DNA of 64,000 nucleotides from Paenibacillus montanisoli (GTDB lineage Bacteria > Bacillota > Bacilli > Paenibacillales > Paenibacillaceae): contig NZ_QLUW01000002.1 of the NCBI RefSeq assembly GCF_003268025.1, positions 434,001-498,000 of the forward strand, read 5' to 3'. Below, piece by piece: positions 24,389 through 32,729 of the stretch (its first letter is position 1; each line of letters begins with the position of its first letter). The position numbers and the translations under genes are program-made. Below the pieces are notes generated by a model that saw only the letters and a program-made list of their open reading frames with translations, did not search any database and was not told where the DNA came from.

Positions 24389-24399
24389 CGACATTAATA

Positions 24400-24425
24400 A
24401 AGGCACCCCATTCTTGGGGTGCCTT
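24400..24425. terminator. Bidirectional terminator
   Basis: AAGGCACCCCA-TTCT-TGGGGTGCCTT hairpin between two convergent genes. The T tract is better on the minus strand (TTTATTAAT). Confidence 0.85.
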
Positions 24426-24432
24426 CGTTCTG

Positions 24433-24891
24433 TTACGCATGAATCGTGCCTACCGATAAAGCTTCGTACTCCCAAAGCACGCGCTGCACGTCATGAAACC
24501 GGTTCTCCTCGCAATTGATCAGGACCGCAATCTCCGGCAGCCGCTCTTTCACGCGGAACACCTGTTTAAAGTATCGGGATTGCATGAGCCTAGTGATCGT
24601 ATAGCCCGCGAAAAATCCCGCTCCCGCTGCCAGAAGCCCCCAAATAAGCGGCCCCCAGTGAGCAATAAAGCCGAAGCTGATGCCAAAGACGCTCATCGCC
24701 GTAGCCGTGGCCATGCCGAATTCGAATGCCATCGTTTTTTTGTTCGGATGGCTGGTCGCGCTTTTGTCGATGCGCTCATCGTTGTTATCCATCATCACCG
24801 TCATGATCGAAGACCGCTCCACGCCAATCTCCTCAAGCACGGCGAGCGCCTGCTCTACCTCGATGGAATGTTCAAAGGTACTAATGATCAA
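24433..24891 (-). CDS. Small membrane protein with GspM/GsiB-like layout, unknown
   Basis: 152 residues. Residues 1-30 (LIISTFEHSIEVEQALAVLEE) resemble the ferredoxin-like start of general-stress-type proteins. Two membrane helices follow (about 58-105, rich in glycine, GLLAAGAGFFAGY) and then a soluble C-terminal domain. The start is a TTG at 24891 with AAGGAG seven bases upstream; it overlaps the end of the preceding gene by 11 bases, so translation is probably coupled. Last of four genes in a membrane-protein operon. Function unknown. Confidence 0.7.
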   Translation of the reverse strand: MIISTFEHSIEVEQALAVLEEIGVERSSIMTVMMDNNDERIDKSATSHPNKKTMAFEFGMATATAMSVFGISFGFIAHWGPLIWGLLAAGAGFFAGYTITRLMQSRYFKQVFRVKERLPEIAVLINCEENRFHDVQRVLWEYEALSVGTIHA

Positions 24892-25657
24892 CAACTGGCT
24901 CCTTCTCCCTTCCAAACAAGTGTAGACGGAAATGCGGATAACGCTCCGAGAGGAACCGCTTCTGTTCAAGCCGGAACAAACGGTTATGATCGCGCGCGGA
25001 CATATAAGCGTCATACATGGCTCCGCCAATGACGGAAGGCATGAAGAGCAGCCATTGCGGTTCCAGAATCGCATTCGCCTCGGTTAGCTTGCCCGTTAAG
25101 ATCAAGAAGACGGATTCGTGGGAATGTGACATCGTCATATAAGTGAACCACCAGAACACGCCGTAAAAACCAAGCGCGATCCTGTTGTTGTACAACTGGC
25201 CAAGTCCGGGGAAGAAAAAGGAGCATGCCATGGCCGCAACGGGACGTTTAGGACTGATATTCGTAATGTTCCAAGGTTTAATCAGATTCGCCTTGAAGCG
25301 GGCGTTTTCTAACTTTGCCAAGTGGTACATCCGGTTTGAGTCAATCGCTTTTACATAGCTGTCCCAGATGGCGAACAAATAAACGATGGCATAGGCAAAC
25401 AGCCATTTCGGCTCCAACACGTCAATAGCCTTCTGAAACTGACCGCTGAAGGAGTACGCGACCGCTTCATTCACATGAGCAAGCGTATTAATGACTACCT
25501 CCCACGCCGACAATATAAACCCTCGTATGAATTGGTGCAGCAGGAAATGGCCGAAGCCCGGGAATGAGATGGACCACCAAACGATGATTTTGGGATCTTG
25601 CCAGCGCAGGCAGGATAATCCGTCTAGGCTCAGTAACGCTTGCTGCCTGCGTGCCAT
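24881..25657 (-). CDS. Multi-pass membrane protein with two related halves, unknown function
   Basis: 258 residues. The sequence appears internally duplicated: SFPGFGHFLLHQFIRGF..VINTLAHVNEAV..VLEPKWLFAYAIVYLFAIWDSY in the first half corresponds to FFPGLGQLYNNRIALGFYGVFW..ILEPQWLLFMPSVIGGAMYDAY in the second. Each half has a P-G-x-G-H/Q-x-x turn before a helix and a (V/I)LEP(K/Q)W motif. That suggests a tandem-repeat membrane fold. The ATG at 25657 follows GAGGAG; the gene starts inside the previous one. I recognise the PGLGQ pattern from membrane proteins of sporulating bacteria but not a function. Confidence 0.75.
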   Translation of the reverse strand: MARRQQALLSLDGLSCLRWQDPKIIVWWSISFPGFGHFLLHQFIRGFILSAWEVVINTLAHVNEAVAYSFSGQFQKAIDVLEPKWLFAYAIVYLFAIWDSYVKAIDSNRMYHLAKLENARFKANLIKPWNITNISPKRPVAAMACSFFFPGLGQLYNNRIALGFYGVFWWFTYMTMSHSHESVFLILTGKLTEANAILEPQWLLFMPSVIGGAMYDAYMSARDHNRLFRLEQKRFLSERYPHFRLHLFGREKEPVVDH

Positions 25658-26181
25658 TGGCTCTTGCTCCTCATGTTCGTGGTGGATTTGGCTCTGACGA
25701 ACGTTTCTCGAATGAAATTGTACATGAGCACCATCAGCGTTTGGACGAGGAGGTAAATGTAAAACGAATAAGTCAGCCTCCACCCTTTATATTGAAAGAC
25801 GTCAAACTGAACGTTCAACGCTTCGAAACATACCCCGAGCACAGCCCACAGCAGGATATAGCCGGTGATGGCGACGCCGCTGATTCGGAAGCGATAATAG
25901 AAATAGGTGAACAAAAAGCCGAATGCAGGGTACAGCAGCAACGTGAGCGCATCTGGACCGTTGAAGGACGGGATGATGTTCGTATTGTAGAAATCGAATG
26001 GCGGCAAGCCCAATGTATTATCCAGACTAAACGCTAAATCCAAGCTGAACAGCATCATAATCATGCTGACGGAAGCAGGAAGCGCTTTGCGAAGCCTCCA
26101 AATTATCGTATAAGCGACAATCAAGCAGGCAGACGTGAATAACACGTTTTTCTTCTGAATCAGAAACTCAACGAAACTCAT
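25630..26181 (-). CDS. CBO0543-like membrane protein
   Basis: 183 residues with about five membrane helices. The later part, FEALNVQFDVFQYKGWRLTY, has the conserved Glu and Trp-Tyr features I associate with the CBO0543 family of small membrane proteins in spore-formers. GGAAGGATGGGG lies upstream of ATG 26181, which is inside the end of the preceding gene. Overlaps on both sides indicate a tightly coupled operon. Function unknown. Confidence 0.7.
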   Translation of the reverse strand: MSFVEFLIQKKNVLFTSACLIVAYTIIWRLRKALPASVSMIMMLFSLDLAFSLDNTLGLPPFDFYNTNIIPSFNGPDALTLLLYPAFGFLFTYFYYRFRISGVAITGYILLWAVLGVCFEALNVQFDVFQYKGWRLTYSFYIYLLVQTLMVLMYNFIRETFVRAKSTTNMRSKSQWHAGSKRY

Positions 26182-26653
26182 GCAAAGCCCCATCCTTCCC
26201 GAGCACACGGCGATAAGCCAGCATGGCCAGCCAAGCGGCCGCGATCAGAAGCGGCGCTTTCGAAAAAGTTACCCACGGCTCCCAAATCGATGCATCCTTT
26301 AAGATATCCAGCCGCCTTAGCATCATGTTCAATAGGATCAATAAAGCGGTAAAGAACAAATACCAGCTCCACTTATGCCGTGCCAACCGGCTCGAGTTCA
26401 TGAGATCTACCGCCCAAACGACGATCGTTGGCGTGATGAACTTATGCGCAAAGATGCGCACGAAAAAATCGGACAGCCGCATGGAAGGGACAACCATCTT
26501 CAAATTTAAGGATACAAGGGTGAAATAGGCGTCATGCAGGATGACGACAAGCAACCACCCGAATATCAACTCAAGCAGATGCAGACTCTTCTCCGTCGCA
26601 AAAAACGTCACGATTAGGATAAAGAAGCCTGTGACTAATAGAATGTGATCCAT
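26168..26653 (-). CDS. CBO0543-like membrane protein, first gene of the operon
   Basis: 161 residues, four to five membrane helices (DHILLVTGFFILIVTFFA at the start, then LLELIFGWLLVVIL). The polar loops contain DAYFTLVSLNLKMV and the W-x-L-F-F-T helix, similar in layout to the next gene, and the two may be paralogues. ATG 26653 follows GAGGG; the reading frame is open further upstream without a better start. No function is known. Confidence 0.68.
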   Translation of the reverse strand: MDHILLVTGFFILIVTFFATEKSLHLLELIFGWLLVVILHDAYFTLVSLNLKMVVPSMRLSDFFVRIFAHKFITPTIVVWAVDLMNSSRLARHKWSWYLFFTALLILLNMMLRRLDILKDASIWEPWVTFSKAPLLIAAAWLAMLAYRRVLGKDGALHEFR

Positions 26654-26776
26654 TGAATGAATGCCCTCACTATCGTCCGATGACTCCGGTAATCTTACAA
26701 ATATGCCCAATTATGGCTGCTTTTAAAAGCGTTTCCGTGTAACGCGGCTTGGTTCCGAATTCCAATCTTCTACACA

Positions 26777-26805
26777 AAACAGCTGCCGGATACCGGCAGC
26801 TGTTT
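26777..26805. other. Strong 13-bp hairpin in a divergent intergenic region
   Basis: AAACAGCTGCCGG-ATA-CCGGCAGCTGTTT. It looks like an intrinsic terminator, yet it lies upstream of both flanking genes, which are read away from it. It may block read-through from a weak upstream promoter, or remain from a lost gene. Confidence 0.7.
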
Positions 26806-26822
26806 AATATCAGGGCTATCGA

Positions 26823-26851
26823 TTGACATTGATAGTCTCAAGGCGTATACA
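26823..26851 (+). promoter_or_regulatory. Sigma-A promoter of the SDR gene
   Basis: TTGACA, 17-base spacer, TATACA, then GGAGG and the SDR start codon 29 bases further. Confidence 0.8.
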
Positions 26852-26879
26852 GTAGAAGTAAGAAAAGGAGGTCATGGGA

Positions 26880-27626
26880 ATGAAGGATCGAAATCAAGTC
26901 GTCATGGTAACCGGCGCAGGGAGCGGAATCGGCCGGGAAATCGCAATCGCCTATGCCCAGCATGGCGCCTCATTGATTCTAGTCGATCGCAACGCGGAAG
27001 CGATTGCCGCAACTTCAGAACGGATTCATAGGCTTGGCTGCGAGCCGCCGGTCTGCCGAACGCTCGACTTAAGCGACGCGCAAGCGATCGCCTCATGCTT
27101 CAATGAGTTGAAGGAAAGCGTCGGCCGGCTTGACGTACTGATCAATAATGCCGGACTAGGCATCTGGAAGTCGGTGTATGATCTGACCGTCGAGGAATGG
27201 GATTACGTCGTCAATACCAATTTGCGGGGCAATTTTCTGTGTTCGCGCGAAGCAGCCAAGCTGATGAGAGCCGGCGGCGGCGCGATCGTCAATATCGCTT
27301 CGACGCGGGCGCTGATGTCCGAGCCCAATTCGGAAGCCTATGCCGCCTCGAAAGGCGGAATTTTGTCCTTAACGCATGCGCTCGCCCTCTCGCTGGGACC
27401 GGATCGGATTAGAGTGAATGCCATCAGTCCGGGCTGGATCGAGACTGGCGATTATTCGAAGCTGCGGACAGAGGACCATGAGCAGCATCCTTCAGGGCGC
27501 GTCGGCAAGCCGGACGACATCGTCAGAGCCTGCCTCTACTTGACGGATCCGCGCAATGATTTCGTGACCGGCACGAATCTCGTGGTCGATGGCGGCATGA
27601 CGCGCAAAATGATCTATGAGGAATAG
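26880..27626 (+). CDS. Short-chain dehydrogenase/reductase (SDR)
   Basis: 248 residues, classical SDR. Cofactor motif TGAGSGIG near residue 12, NNAG at about 88, the active-site serine in NIASTRALMSEPNSEAYAASKGG with Y-x-x-x-K (YAASK, near 155), and an SPGWIETGDY segment. The acidic residue at the end of the second strand (VDRN) points to NAD rather than NADP. The substrate is an alcohol or ketone of unknown identity. ATG 26880 with AGGAGG eight bases upstream is preferred to ATG 26874. Its stop codon abuts that of the convergent small membrane gene. Confidence 0.93.
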   Translation: MKDRNQVVMVTGAGSGIGREIAIAYAQHGASLILVDRNAEAIAATSERIHRLGCEPPVCRTLDLSDAQAIASCFNELKESVGRLDVLINNAGLGIWKSVYDLTVEEWDYVVNTNLRGNFLCSREAAKLMRAGGGAIVNIASTRALMSEPNSEAYAASKGGILSLTHALALSLGPDRIRVNAISPGWIETGDYSKLRTEDHEQHPSGRVGKPDDIVRACLYLTDPRNDFVTGTNLVVDGGMTRKMIYEE

Positions 27627-27857
27627 TTACCAGAGCCTTTCCTTTGTCTCCCTCGGGATACATAGCGTGATAAACCACCATACCGTAAATCCGATGCAAA
27701 TATAAAACATCAAGTCTCCATGAAAAAATAACCCAAACAGCGTCCAGCTGACGCCGGACACTGCAAACCACATCCATGAGCTAAAAACGAAGAACCATAC
27801 CGCAATTTCCGAAAACAGCTCGGCAATGAATTCCCCGATCATTTCCAGCAGCTCCAT
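27627..27857 (-). CDS. Small two-helix membrane protein
   Basis: 76 residues with two or three hydrophobic helices (about 18-45 and 48-66, rich in Trp and Phe) and a charged C-terminus PRETKERLW. GGAGGGAG before the ATG supports translation. Unknown family. Convergent with the SDR gene, with no bases between the two stop codons. Confidence 0.7.
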   Translation of the reverse strand: MELLEMIGEFIAELFSEIAVWFFVFSSWMWFAVSGVSWTLFGLFFHGDLMFYICIGFTVWWFITLCIPRETKERLW

Positions 27858-27928
27858 TCCTCTCCCTCCAGCCGGCAGTAATGCTTAGAACTAGTGTATG
27901 TGATCGGCTGAGAGCCCTTGCATAGCGG

Positions 27929-27957
27929 TTGACGCAGCCGTTACAGGGGTTTACGAT
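27929..27957 (+). promoter_or_regulatory. Candidate sigma-A promoter
   Basis: TTGACG, 17-base spacer, TACGAT, 40 bases before the GTG start of the Cys-rich pentapeptide gene. Confidence 0.55.
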
Positions 27958-27997
27958 TAGGAACTGAGGAAGTCGCAGGAAAGAAGGATGAATCCTG

Positions 27998-28849
27998 GTG
28001 AAACGAACGGCCGACTATTTGCAGTCCGATTGCGAAAGCTGCTTCGGTTTATGCTGCGTTGCGCTGCCCTACGCGGCATCGGTTGATTTTGCGACCGACA
28101 AAAGCGCCGGTCAGCCATGCGGCAATTTGCAGTCGGATTTCCGGTGCGGCATTCACGGACAGCTTCGGGTTCGCGGATATCGCGGCTGCACGGTCTATGA
28201 TTGCTTTGGCGCCGGACAGAAGGTATCGCAAATCACCTTTGGGGGAAGAGATTGGCGGCAGGCACCGGAATCCGCGGCGCGCATGTACGAGGTTTTCCCG
28301 ATCATGCGTCATCTGCATGAGCTGATCTGGTATTTGCACGAAGCAATGGGATTGCCTGCGTTGGCAGAGCAGCACCGCGACTCCATTAGCGATGCGCTAA
28401 CGCAATCAGAAGCGTATACGGAGCTGCACCCAGATGCCCTGCTGAAGCTTGATTTTGCCGCGCACCGGGCCGGCGTCAATACGCTGCTGCTCGAAGCAAG
28501 CGAGCTCGCGAGATCGGAAGCGCGCCGCCGTCATAAGCCGGCTAAAGGCAAAGCCTACGGACGAGGCGACGATCTGATCGGTGCCAAGCTCAAGCAAGCC
28601 GACCTGCGGGCGGCGAACTTACGAGGCGCTTACCTGATTGCCGCTGATCTGCGCGGAGCGGATCTACGGGACGCGGATCTGATCGGCGCGGATCTGCGTG
28701 ACGCCGACTTGCGAGGCGCGGATTTGACGACGGCCATCTTTTTGACCCAAGCCCAGATCAATTCGGCTAAAGGAAACGGCAGCACGAAGCTCCCTCCTTC
28801 ACTTGTCCGCCCATCGCATTGGCTGGAGGCCGCGGAGAAAAGAGCATAA
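27998..28849 (+). CDS. Pentapeptide-repeat protein with N-terminal cysteine-rich domain
   Basis: 283 residues. The first 75 carry nine cysteines (CESCFGLCC near 12-20, [16 protein letters not shown]), probably a metal- or cluster-binding domain. A helical middle follows. Residues 190-252 are A(D/N)L(R)X(A) pentapeptide repeats, very regular ([20 protein letters not shown]). The C-terminus is proline-rich. The start is GTG at 27998, with AAGGATG upstream. The combination is known as a conserved protein type of unknown function; partners are not seen. A clean terminator follows. Confidence 0.85.
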   Translation: MKRTADYLQSDCESCFGLCCVALPYAASVDFATDKSAGQPCGNLQSDFRCGIHGQLRVRGYRGCTVYDCFGAGQKVSQITFGGRDWRQAPESAARMYEVFPIMRHLHELIWYLHEAMGLPALAEQHRDSISDALTQSEAYTELHPDALLKLDFAAHRAGVNTLLLEASELARSEARRRHKPAKGKAYGRGDDLIGAKLKQADLRAANLRGAYLIAADLRGADLRDADLIGADLRDADLRGADLTTAIFLTQAQINSAKGNGSTKLPPSLVRPSHWLEAAEKRA

Positions 28850-28851
28850 CG

Positions 28852-28882
28852 AAGAGCCGCGATATTCGCGGCTCTTTGTTGT
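28852..28882 (+). terminator. Intrinsic terminator
   Basis: AAGAGCCGCGA-TAT-TCGCGGCTCTT hairpin followed by TGTTGTT, two bases after the pentapeptide gene stop. Confidence 0.85.
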
Positions 28883-28955
28883 TATAAGGATGGGTAATCT
28901 TTGTAAATAAGGGAATCCTAACATGACTACCTGAAATAGAAAGCTGAGGACGGCT

Positions 28956-30407
28956 ATGAACGTTGGCAAGAGCGTGAAGGAGAATGAGCTCCTCTTCCGA
29001 AACCTATTCCAGCACTGTTCGGACATCCAATTTCGCGAGCTGACCATAAACGGCGGTACCAAGCTGCTGCTCATCTATGTTGACGGCATGATCGATACGG
29101 ACGTCATGACGACCAACGTCCTGAAACCCTTATTATATGACGGCCTGCCTCAAGGCCTCGGTACAATCGACAGCATTGCGCAAATGTGCGATCTAGGGCT
29201 TTTTGCCGTCATGCAAAGCGAGAAGCTCACGGATTGCAGCGAGATCGAGGACCGCATTATGAAGGGAAATGCCGCCATTTTGGCCGATGGCGAGGATTGC
29301 GCCGTCCTTTTGAATTGCACCAAATTCGAAACGAGAGGCATCGAAGAGTCGTCGAATGAAGCGGCGCTCCGCGGATCAAGGGAAAGCTTTACGGAGCTGC
29401 TGCGGACGAATACGACGATGCTGCGCAGAATCGTATCGACTTCCAATCTGAAAATGGAGTCCGTTGAAGTCGGGCGATTAACCAAAACCGAAGTGGTCAT
29501 TTCTTATATCGAAGGGATAGCGCCAGCTAACGTCGTAAATGAAATCCGTTCGCGCATCCATCGGATCAGGCTGGATGCCGTTCTGGAATCCAGCTATATC
29601 GAGGAGTCAATCGAAGACACCCACTACTCTCCTTTTCCGCAAATGGTCATCACCGAACGACCGGACATCGTTTCCGCAGGTCTCATGAAAGGAAAAGTGG
29701 CCGTCTTGACGAACGGGACGCCCAACGTCATCCTCGCTCCGATGACGTTCTGGGTGGGCCTGCAAGCTCCGGACGATTTTTACGAGCGGTTTTTGTTTGC
29801 ATCGATGAATCGCTGGATTCGGTACATTTTTTCCGTTTTCTCGATTTTGTTTCCTTCCATCTACATCGCGCTGACCAATTATCACCCGGAGATGGTTCCT
29901 CCTAAGCTCATGTTAAGCATCACGGGACTGAGAGAAGCTTCGCCGTTTCCGACGATTATCGAAATCTTCTTGATGGAATTCATGTTCGAAGCGTTGCGGG
30001 AAGCCGGAATCCGTCTGCCGAAACAGATCGGGCCGCTTGTCAGCATCGTCGGCGCCTTGGTCATCGGAGAGGCCGCGGTAAGAGCCGGCATTATTTCCGC
30101 CCCGATCGTCATCGTCGTATCGGCCGCCGGAATTTCGTCGTTTGTCATTCCCATGTATCGCTTCAGTTTTCCGTTTCGGATGCTTCGGTTTCCGCTTCTG
30201 ATTCTATCCGGTTTATTCGGGCTGTTTGGCATTGCGCTCGGAATCATCGCGATTCTCATCCATCTAATAGGGCTAACGCCGTTCGGAACGCCTTATCTGA
30301 CGCCGGTGACGCCGATCGACTTGGGTAAGATCAAAAATATCTTGCTCCGCTGGCCAAGGAAGCTGGTTTCCGCGAATCCATCGGAAAACGGGGCTGATCG
30401 AACATGA
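28956..30407 (+). CDS. Spore germination protein GerAA family (A subunit of a germinant receptor)
   Basis: 483 residues. N-terminal soluble domain of about 240 residues (FRNLFQHCSDIQFRELTING), then five to six membrane helices from about 245 to 455 carrying the family stretches YIALTNYHPEMVP, LREASPFPTIIE and AAGISSFVIPMYR. GerA-type receptors sit in the spore inner membrane and sense nutrients such as amino acids. Overlaps the C-subunit gene by ATGA. The gene order AA-AC-AB differs from the gerAA-AB-AC order of B. subtilis. Transcription in the forespore is expected for this family, but I could not identify a convincing sigma-G promoter. Confidence 0.95.
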   Translation: MNVGKSVKENELLFRNLFQHCSDIQFRELTINGGTKLLLIYVDGMIDTDVMTTNVLKPLLYDGLPQGLGTIDSIAQMCDLGLFAVMQSEKLTDCSEIEDRIMKGNAAILADGEDCAVLLNCTKFETRGIEESSNEAALRGSRESFTELLRTNTTMLRRIVSTSNLKMESVEVGRLTKTEVVISYIEGIAPANVVNEIRSRIHRIRLDAVLESSYIEESIEDTHYSPFPQMVITERPDIVSAGLMKGKVAVLTNGTPNVILAPMTFWVGLQAPDDFYERFLFASMNRWIRYIFSVFSILFPSIYIALTNYHPEMVPPKLMLSITGLREASPFPTIIEIFLMEFMFEALREAGIRLPKQIGPLVSIVGALVIGEAAVRAGIISAPIVIVVSAAGISSFVIPMYRFSFPFRMLRFPLLILSGLFGLFGIALGIIAILIHLIGLTPFGTPYLTPVTPIDLGKIKNILLRWPRKLVSANPSENGADRT

Positions 30408-31558
30408 ACAGAACCCTAAACGTTTGTTTGATCATTCTGCTCCTGGTATCGGTTACGACAGGCTGCTGGAATTTGAGAGAACCGGATCAGCTTGCCTTTA
30501 TTATCGCGGCAGGGCTTGATTTAAACGACGAGGGCCAGCTGGAGATCGCCTCTCAAATCGCGGTGCCCGCGGCGCTCAGCGGCGGCGAGAACGGCGGCGG
30601 CGGCGGCGGCGGCAAAAAAAGCTTCGTCGTCGTGAGCGGTACGGGCAAAAACGTGATGGATGCCGGACAGAACCTGCAGGCACAGCTGCCGCGCATTCTG
30701 TTCTATGCGCATCGCCAAACGATTCTCATCGGCGAACGGCTCGCGAAGAACGGCGTCGGCAGCCTGACGGATATGTTCATCCGAAATCCGAAATCGGAAA
30801 TGCGCTCCAGCATCCTTGTCGTGAAAGGCGGACTGGCGAAGGACGTGCTGTCCGTTGAACCGACTTTCGATCCCTATATCAGCACCATTCTCGTTCGCGA
30901 ACAAATCGCGGTCGGCATGAAGCCTTATTACTACCGGCAATTTCTTTCGGATGCGCTCAGCCAGGCGATGCAGCCGTTATTGCCTGCGGTTGCCTTAACG
31001 CCGGGCAATCGATATCGGTATGCCGGCTCAGCCATTTTAAACAAGGATGACAATTTGAAATTGGTGGGCTACTTGAACGCCAAAGAATCCGCTTATGCGA
31101 ATTGGATCATAGGGCGGCAAACCGGTTTATCCATCACCGCTCCCGTATCGCCAGGAAACGAAGAACTCAGTCTAAACGCAAAATCGCTTAGCAAGAAGCT
31201 TCAAGTCGACCTGCAGGATCAGCCCCGTATCACCGTCATGCTGAAAGGCGCAGGCATCATCACCGAGAACAACACGTCGCTGAATCCTACGAAGAACAAC
31301 GATCTGAAGCGGATTGAGAAGGAGCTTAGCCAAGCGACGCAAGAGGCGGTCCAAGCGCTGGTGGACAAGGTTCAAAAACAATACAACACGGATATTTTCG
31401 GATTCGGGGAATTCATTCATCGCGAGTACCCCAATCGTTGGAAGACGCTCCGTCCGAAGTGGAACGCCATGTTCCCCCGGCTTCGCATTACCGTCAAAGT
31501 CGAGCTGAAATGCAAGGATCCAGGCCAGACGAATTCAGCCATTGACAGTATGCTGTAG
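30404..31558 (+). CDS. Germinant receptor lipoprotein subunit, Ger(x)C family
   Basis: 384 residues. Lipoprotein signal with lipobox V-T-T-G-C at residues 19-23 (cleavage before Cys 23, followed by WNLREPDQLAF, typical for GerC). Domain order: N-terminal domain (about 25-200), C-terminal domain (about 215-375, ending HREYPNRWKTLRPKW..F). A glycine run (EN then seven GGC codons, about residues 62-70) is unusual for the family. Start overlaps the stop of the A-subunit gene. Confidence 0.93.
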   Translation: MNRTLNVCLIILLLVSVTTGCWNLREPDQLAFIIAAGLDLNDEGQLEIASQIAVPAALSGGENGGGGGGGKKSFVVVSGTGKNVMDAGQNLQAQLPRILFYAHRQTILIGERLAKNGVGSLTDMFIRNPKSEMRSSILVVKGGLAKDVLSVEPTFDPYISTILVREQIAVGMKPYYYRQFLSDALSQAMQPLLPAVALTPGNRYRYAGSAILNKDDNLKLVGYLNAKESAYANWIIGRQTGLSITAPVSPGNEELSLNAKSLSKKLQVDLQDQPRITVMLKGAGIITENNTSLNPTKNNDLKRIEKELSQATQEAVQALVDKVQKQYNTDIFGFGEFIHREYPNRWKTLRPKWNAMFPRLRITVKVELKCKDPGQTNSAIDSML

Positions 31559-31600
31559 GCGAATACTTAAGGTGATTACAGGTAGGAGTTGAAAAGACTT

Positions 31601-32686
31601 GTGAAGTTGACTCGTATACAGCTGTTTTGGATCGTAGCCACTATCGAGATCGTGATGGCGGTTTGGCTGCGCATTTCGCCTGCCATTACGACAGCGAGAC
31701 AGGATGCCTGGCTTTCCATGCTTGCAGGCGGATTGATGGGGTTCGCCATCACCTTTCTCGTCGTTCATCTGAGCATGCTGCATCCCAATGAAAGCTTGGC
31801 CGAGTTTAGCCAGAAGCTGCTTGGCCGGTGGCTGGGAAAATTGGCCATCTTGCCGTATTTGACGGCCTGGTTTATTCTTGCGGGCGACGTGCTCCGGACC
31901 TTTGCCGACTTCGTCCACCTCATCCTGCTGGACAGTACGCCCGTTTGGATCATCATGCTCCTGATGGTAACCTTAATGATCTACATGACCTTAAACGGCG
32001 GCCTCAGCGGGATCGGAAGGTTTTGCGAAATTGCCGGACCGATTACGGTCGCGGCGCTCATTGTCAGCTTCCTGCTCAATCTCTTCAATATTGAATGGCA
32101 TTATATAAAACCTTTTTACGCCGATTCCGGGTGGAGGGCGATTGCGGAGGCCTCCTATCCGCCTGCTTCGTTCTTCGGGGAATCGTTTATGCTGCTGGTT
32201 ATCGTCTCTTATTTGGATAAACCTCGCAAAGCGATGTCCGCATCCTTACTGGGGGTAGCCGCGTCGGTCATCTTCGTATTTGCCTCCACGGTTATGGTCC
32301 TGCTCGTGTTCGGTCCCAATGTCGCGGCTAAACTCCGGTTTCCGTACTTCATGCTGGTTCGGACCATCGACATTTTCAACTTCATCCAAAACTTAGATAT
32401 TTTTGTCATCTTCATCTGGGTGTTCGGCGTGTTTGCGAAAATGTCCTTCTATTTGTTCCTCACCAGCTCTGAAATGGCGCGCAGTGCCCGGATCGCCAAT
32501 TGGCGGAAGCTGGTTTGGTTCAGCGCGCCGCTGATCTTCGTCATTGCCACGGTCATTCCGAACGAAAACACGATTGAGCTGCTGCAAAAATTGTGGCGCT
32601 TAATCGTCATTCCGGTTTGCGCAATCGGGATTCCTCTGATCCTTTGGATCGTCACGCTTGTGCGAAAGGAGCCAACAAATGCTTAA
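31601..32686 (+). CDS. Germinant receptor permease subunit, GerAB/spore permease family
   Basis: 361 residues, ten predicted membrane helices, amino-acid/polyamine/organocation (APC) fold. It opens MKLTRIQLFWIVATIEI like other GerAB members and includes the AWFILAGDVLRTFADF and LPYLTAW segments. It probably forms the germinant-binding channel-like unit with the A and C subunits. The GTG at 31601 is chosen with GGAG upstream; a TTG four codons earlier directly abuts that site and is less likely. Confidence 0.93.
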   Translation: MKLTRIQLFWIVATIEIVMAVWLRISPAITTARQDAWLSMLAGGLMGFAITFLVVHLSMLHPNESLAEFSQKLLGRWLGKLAILPYLTAWFILAGDVLRTFADFVHLILLDSTPVWIIMLLMVTLMIYMTLNGGLSGIGRFCEIAGPITVAALIVSFLLNLFNIEWHYIKPFYADSGWRAIAEASYPPASFFGESFMLLVIVSYLDKPRKAMSASLLGVAASVIFVFASTVMVLLVFGPNVAAKLRFPYFMLVRTIDIFNFIQNLDIFVIFIWVFGVFAKMSFYLFLTSSEMARSARIANWRKLVWFSAPLIFVIATVIPNENTIELLQKLWRLIVIPVCAIGIPLILWIVTLVRKEPTNA

Positions 32687-32690
32687 CAAT

Positions 32691-32724
32691 AAAGGCTGTC
32701 GAGAACCGTCTCGACAGCCTTTTA
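32691..32724. terminator. Bidirectional terminator after the ger operon
   Basis: AAAGGCTGTCGAGA-ACCG-TCTCGACAGCCTTTT between the convergent ger operon and peptidase gene. Confidence 0.9.
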
Positions 32725-32729
32725 TATGG

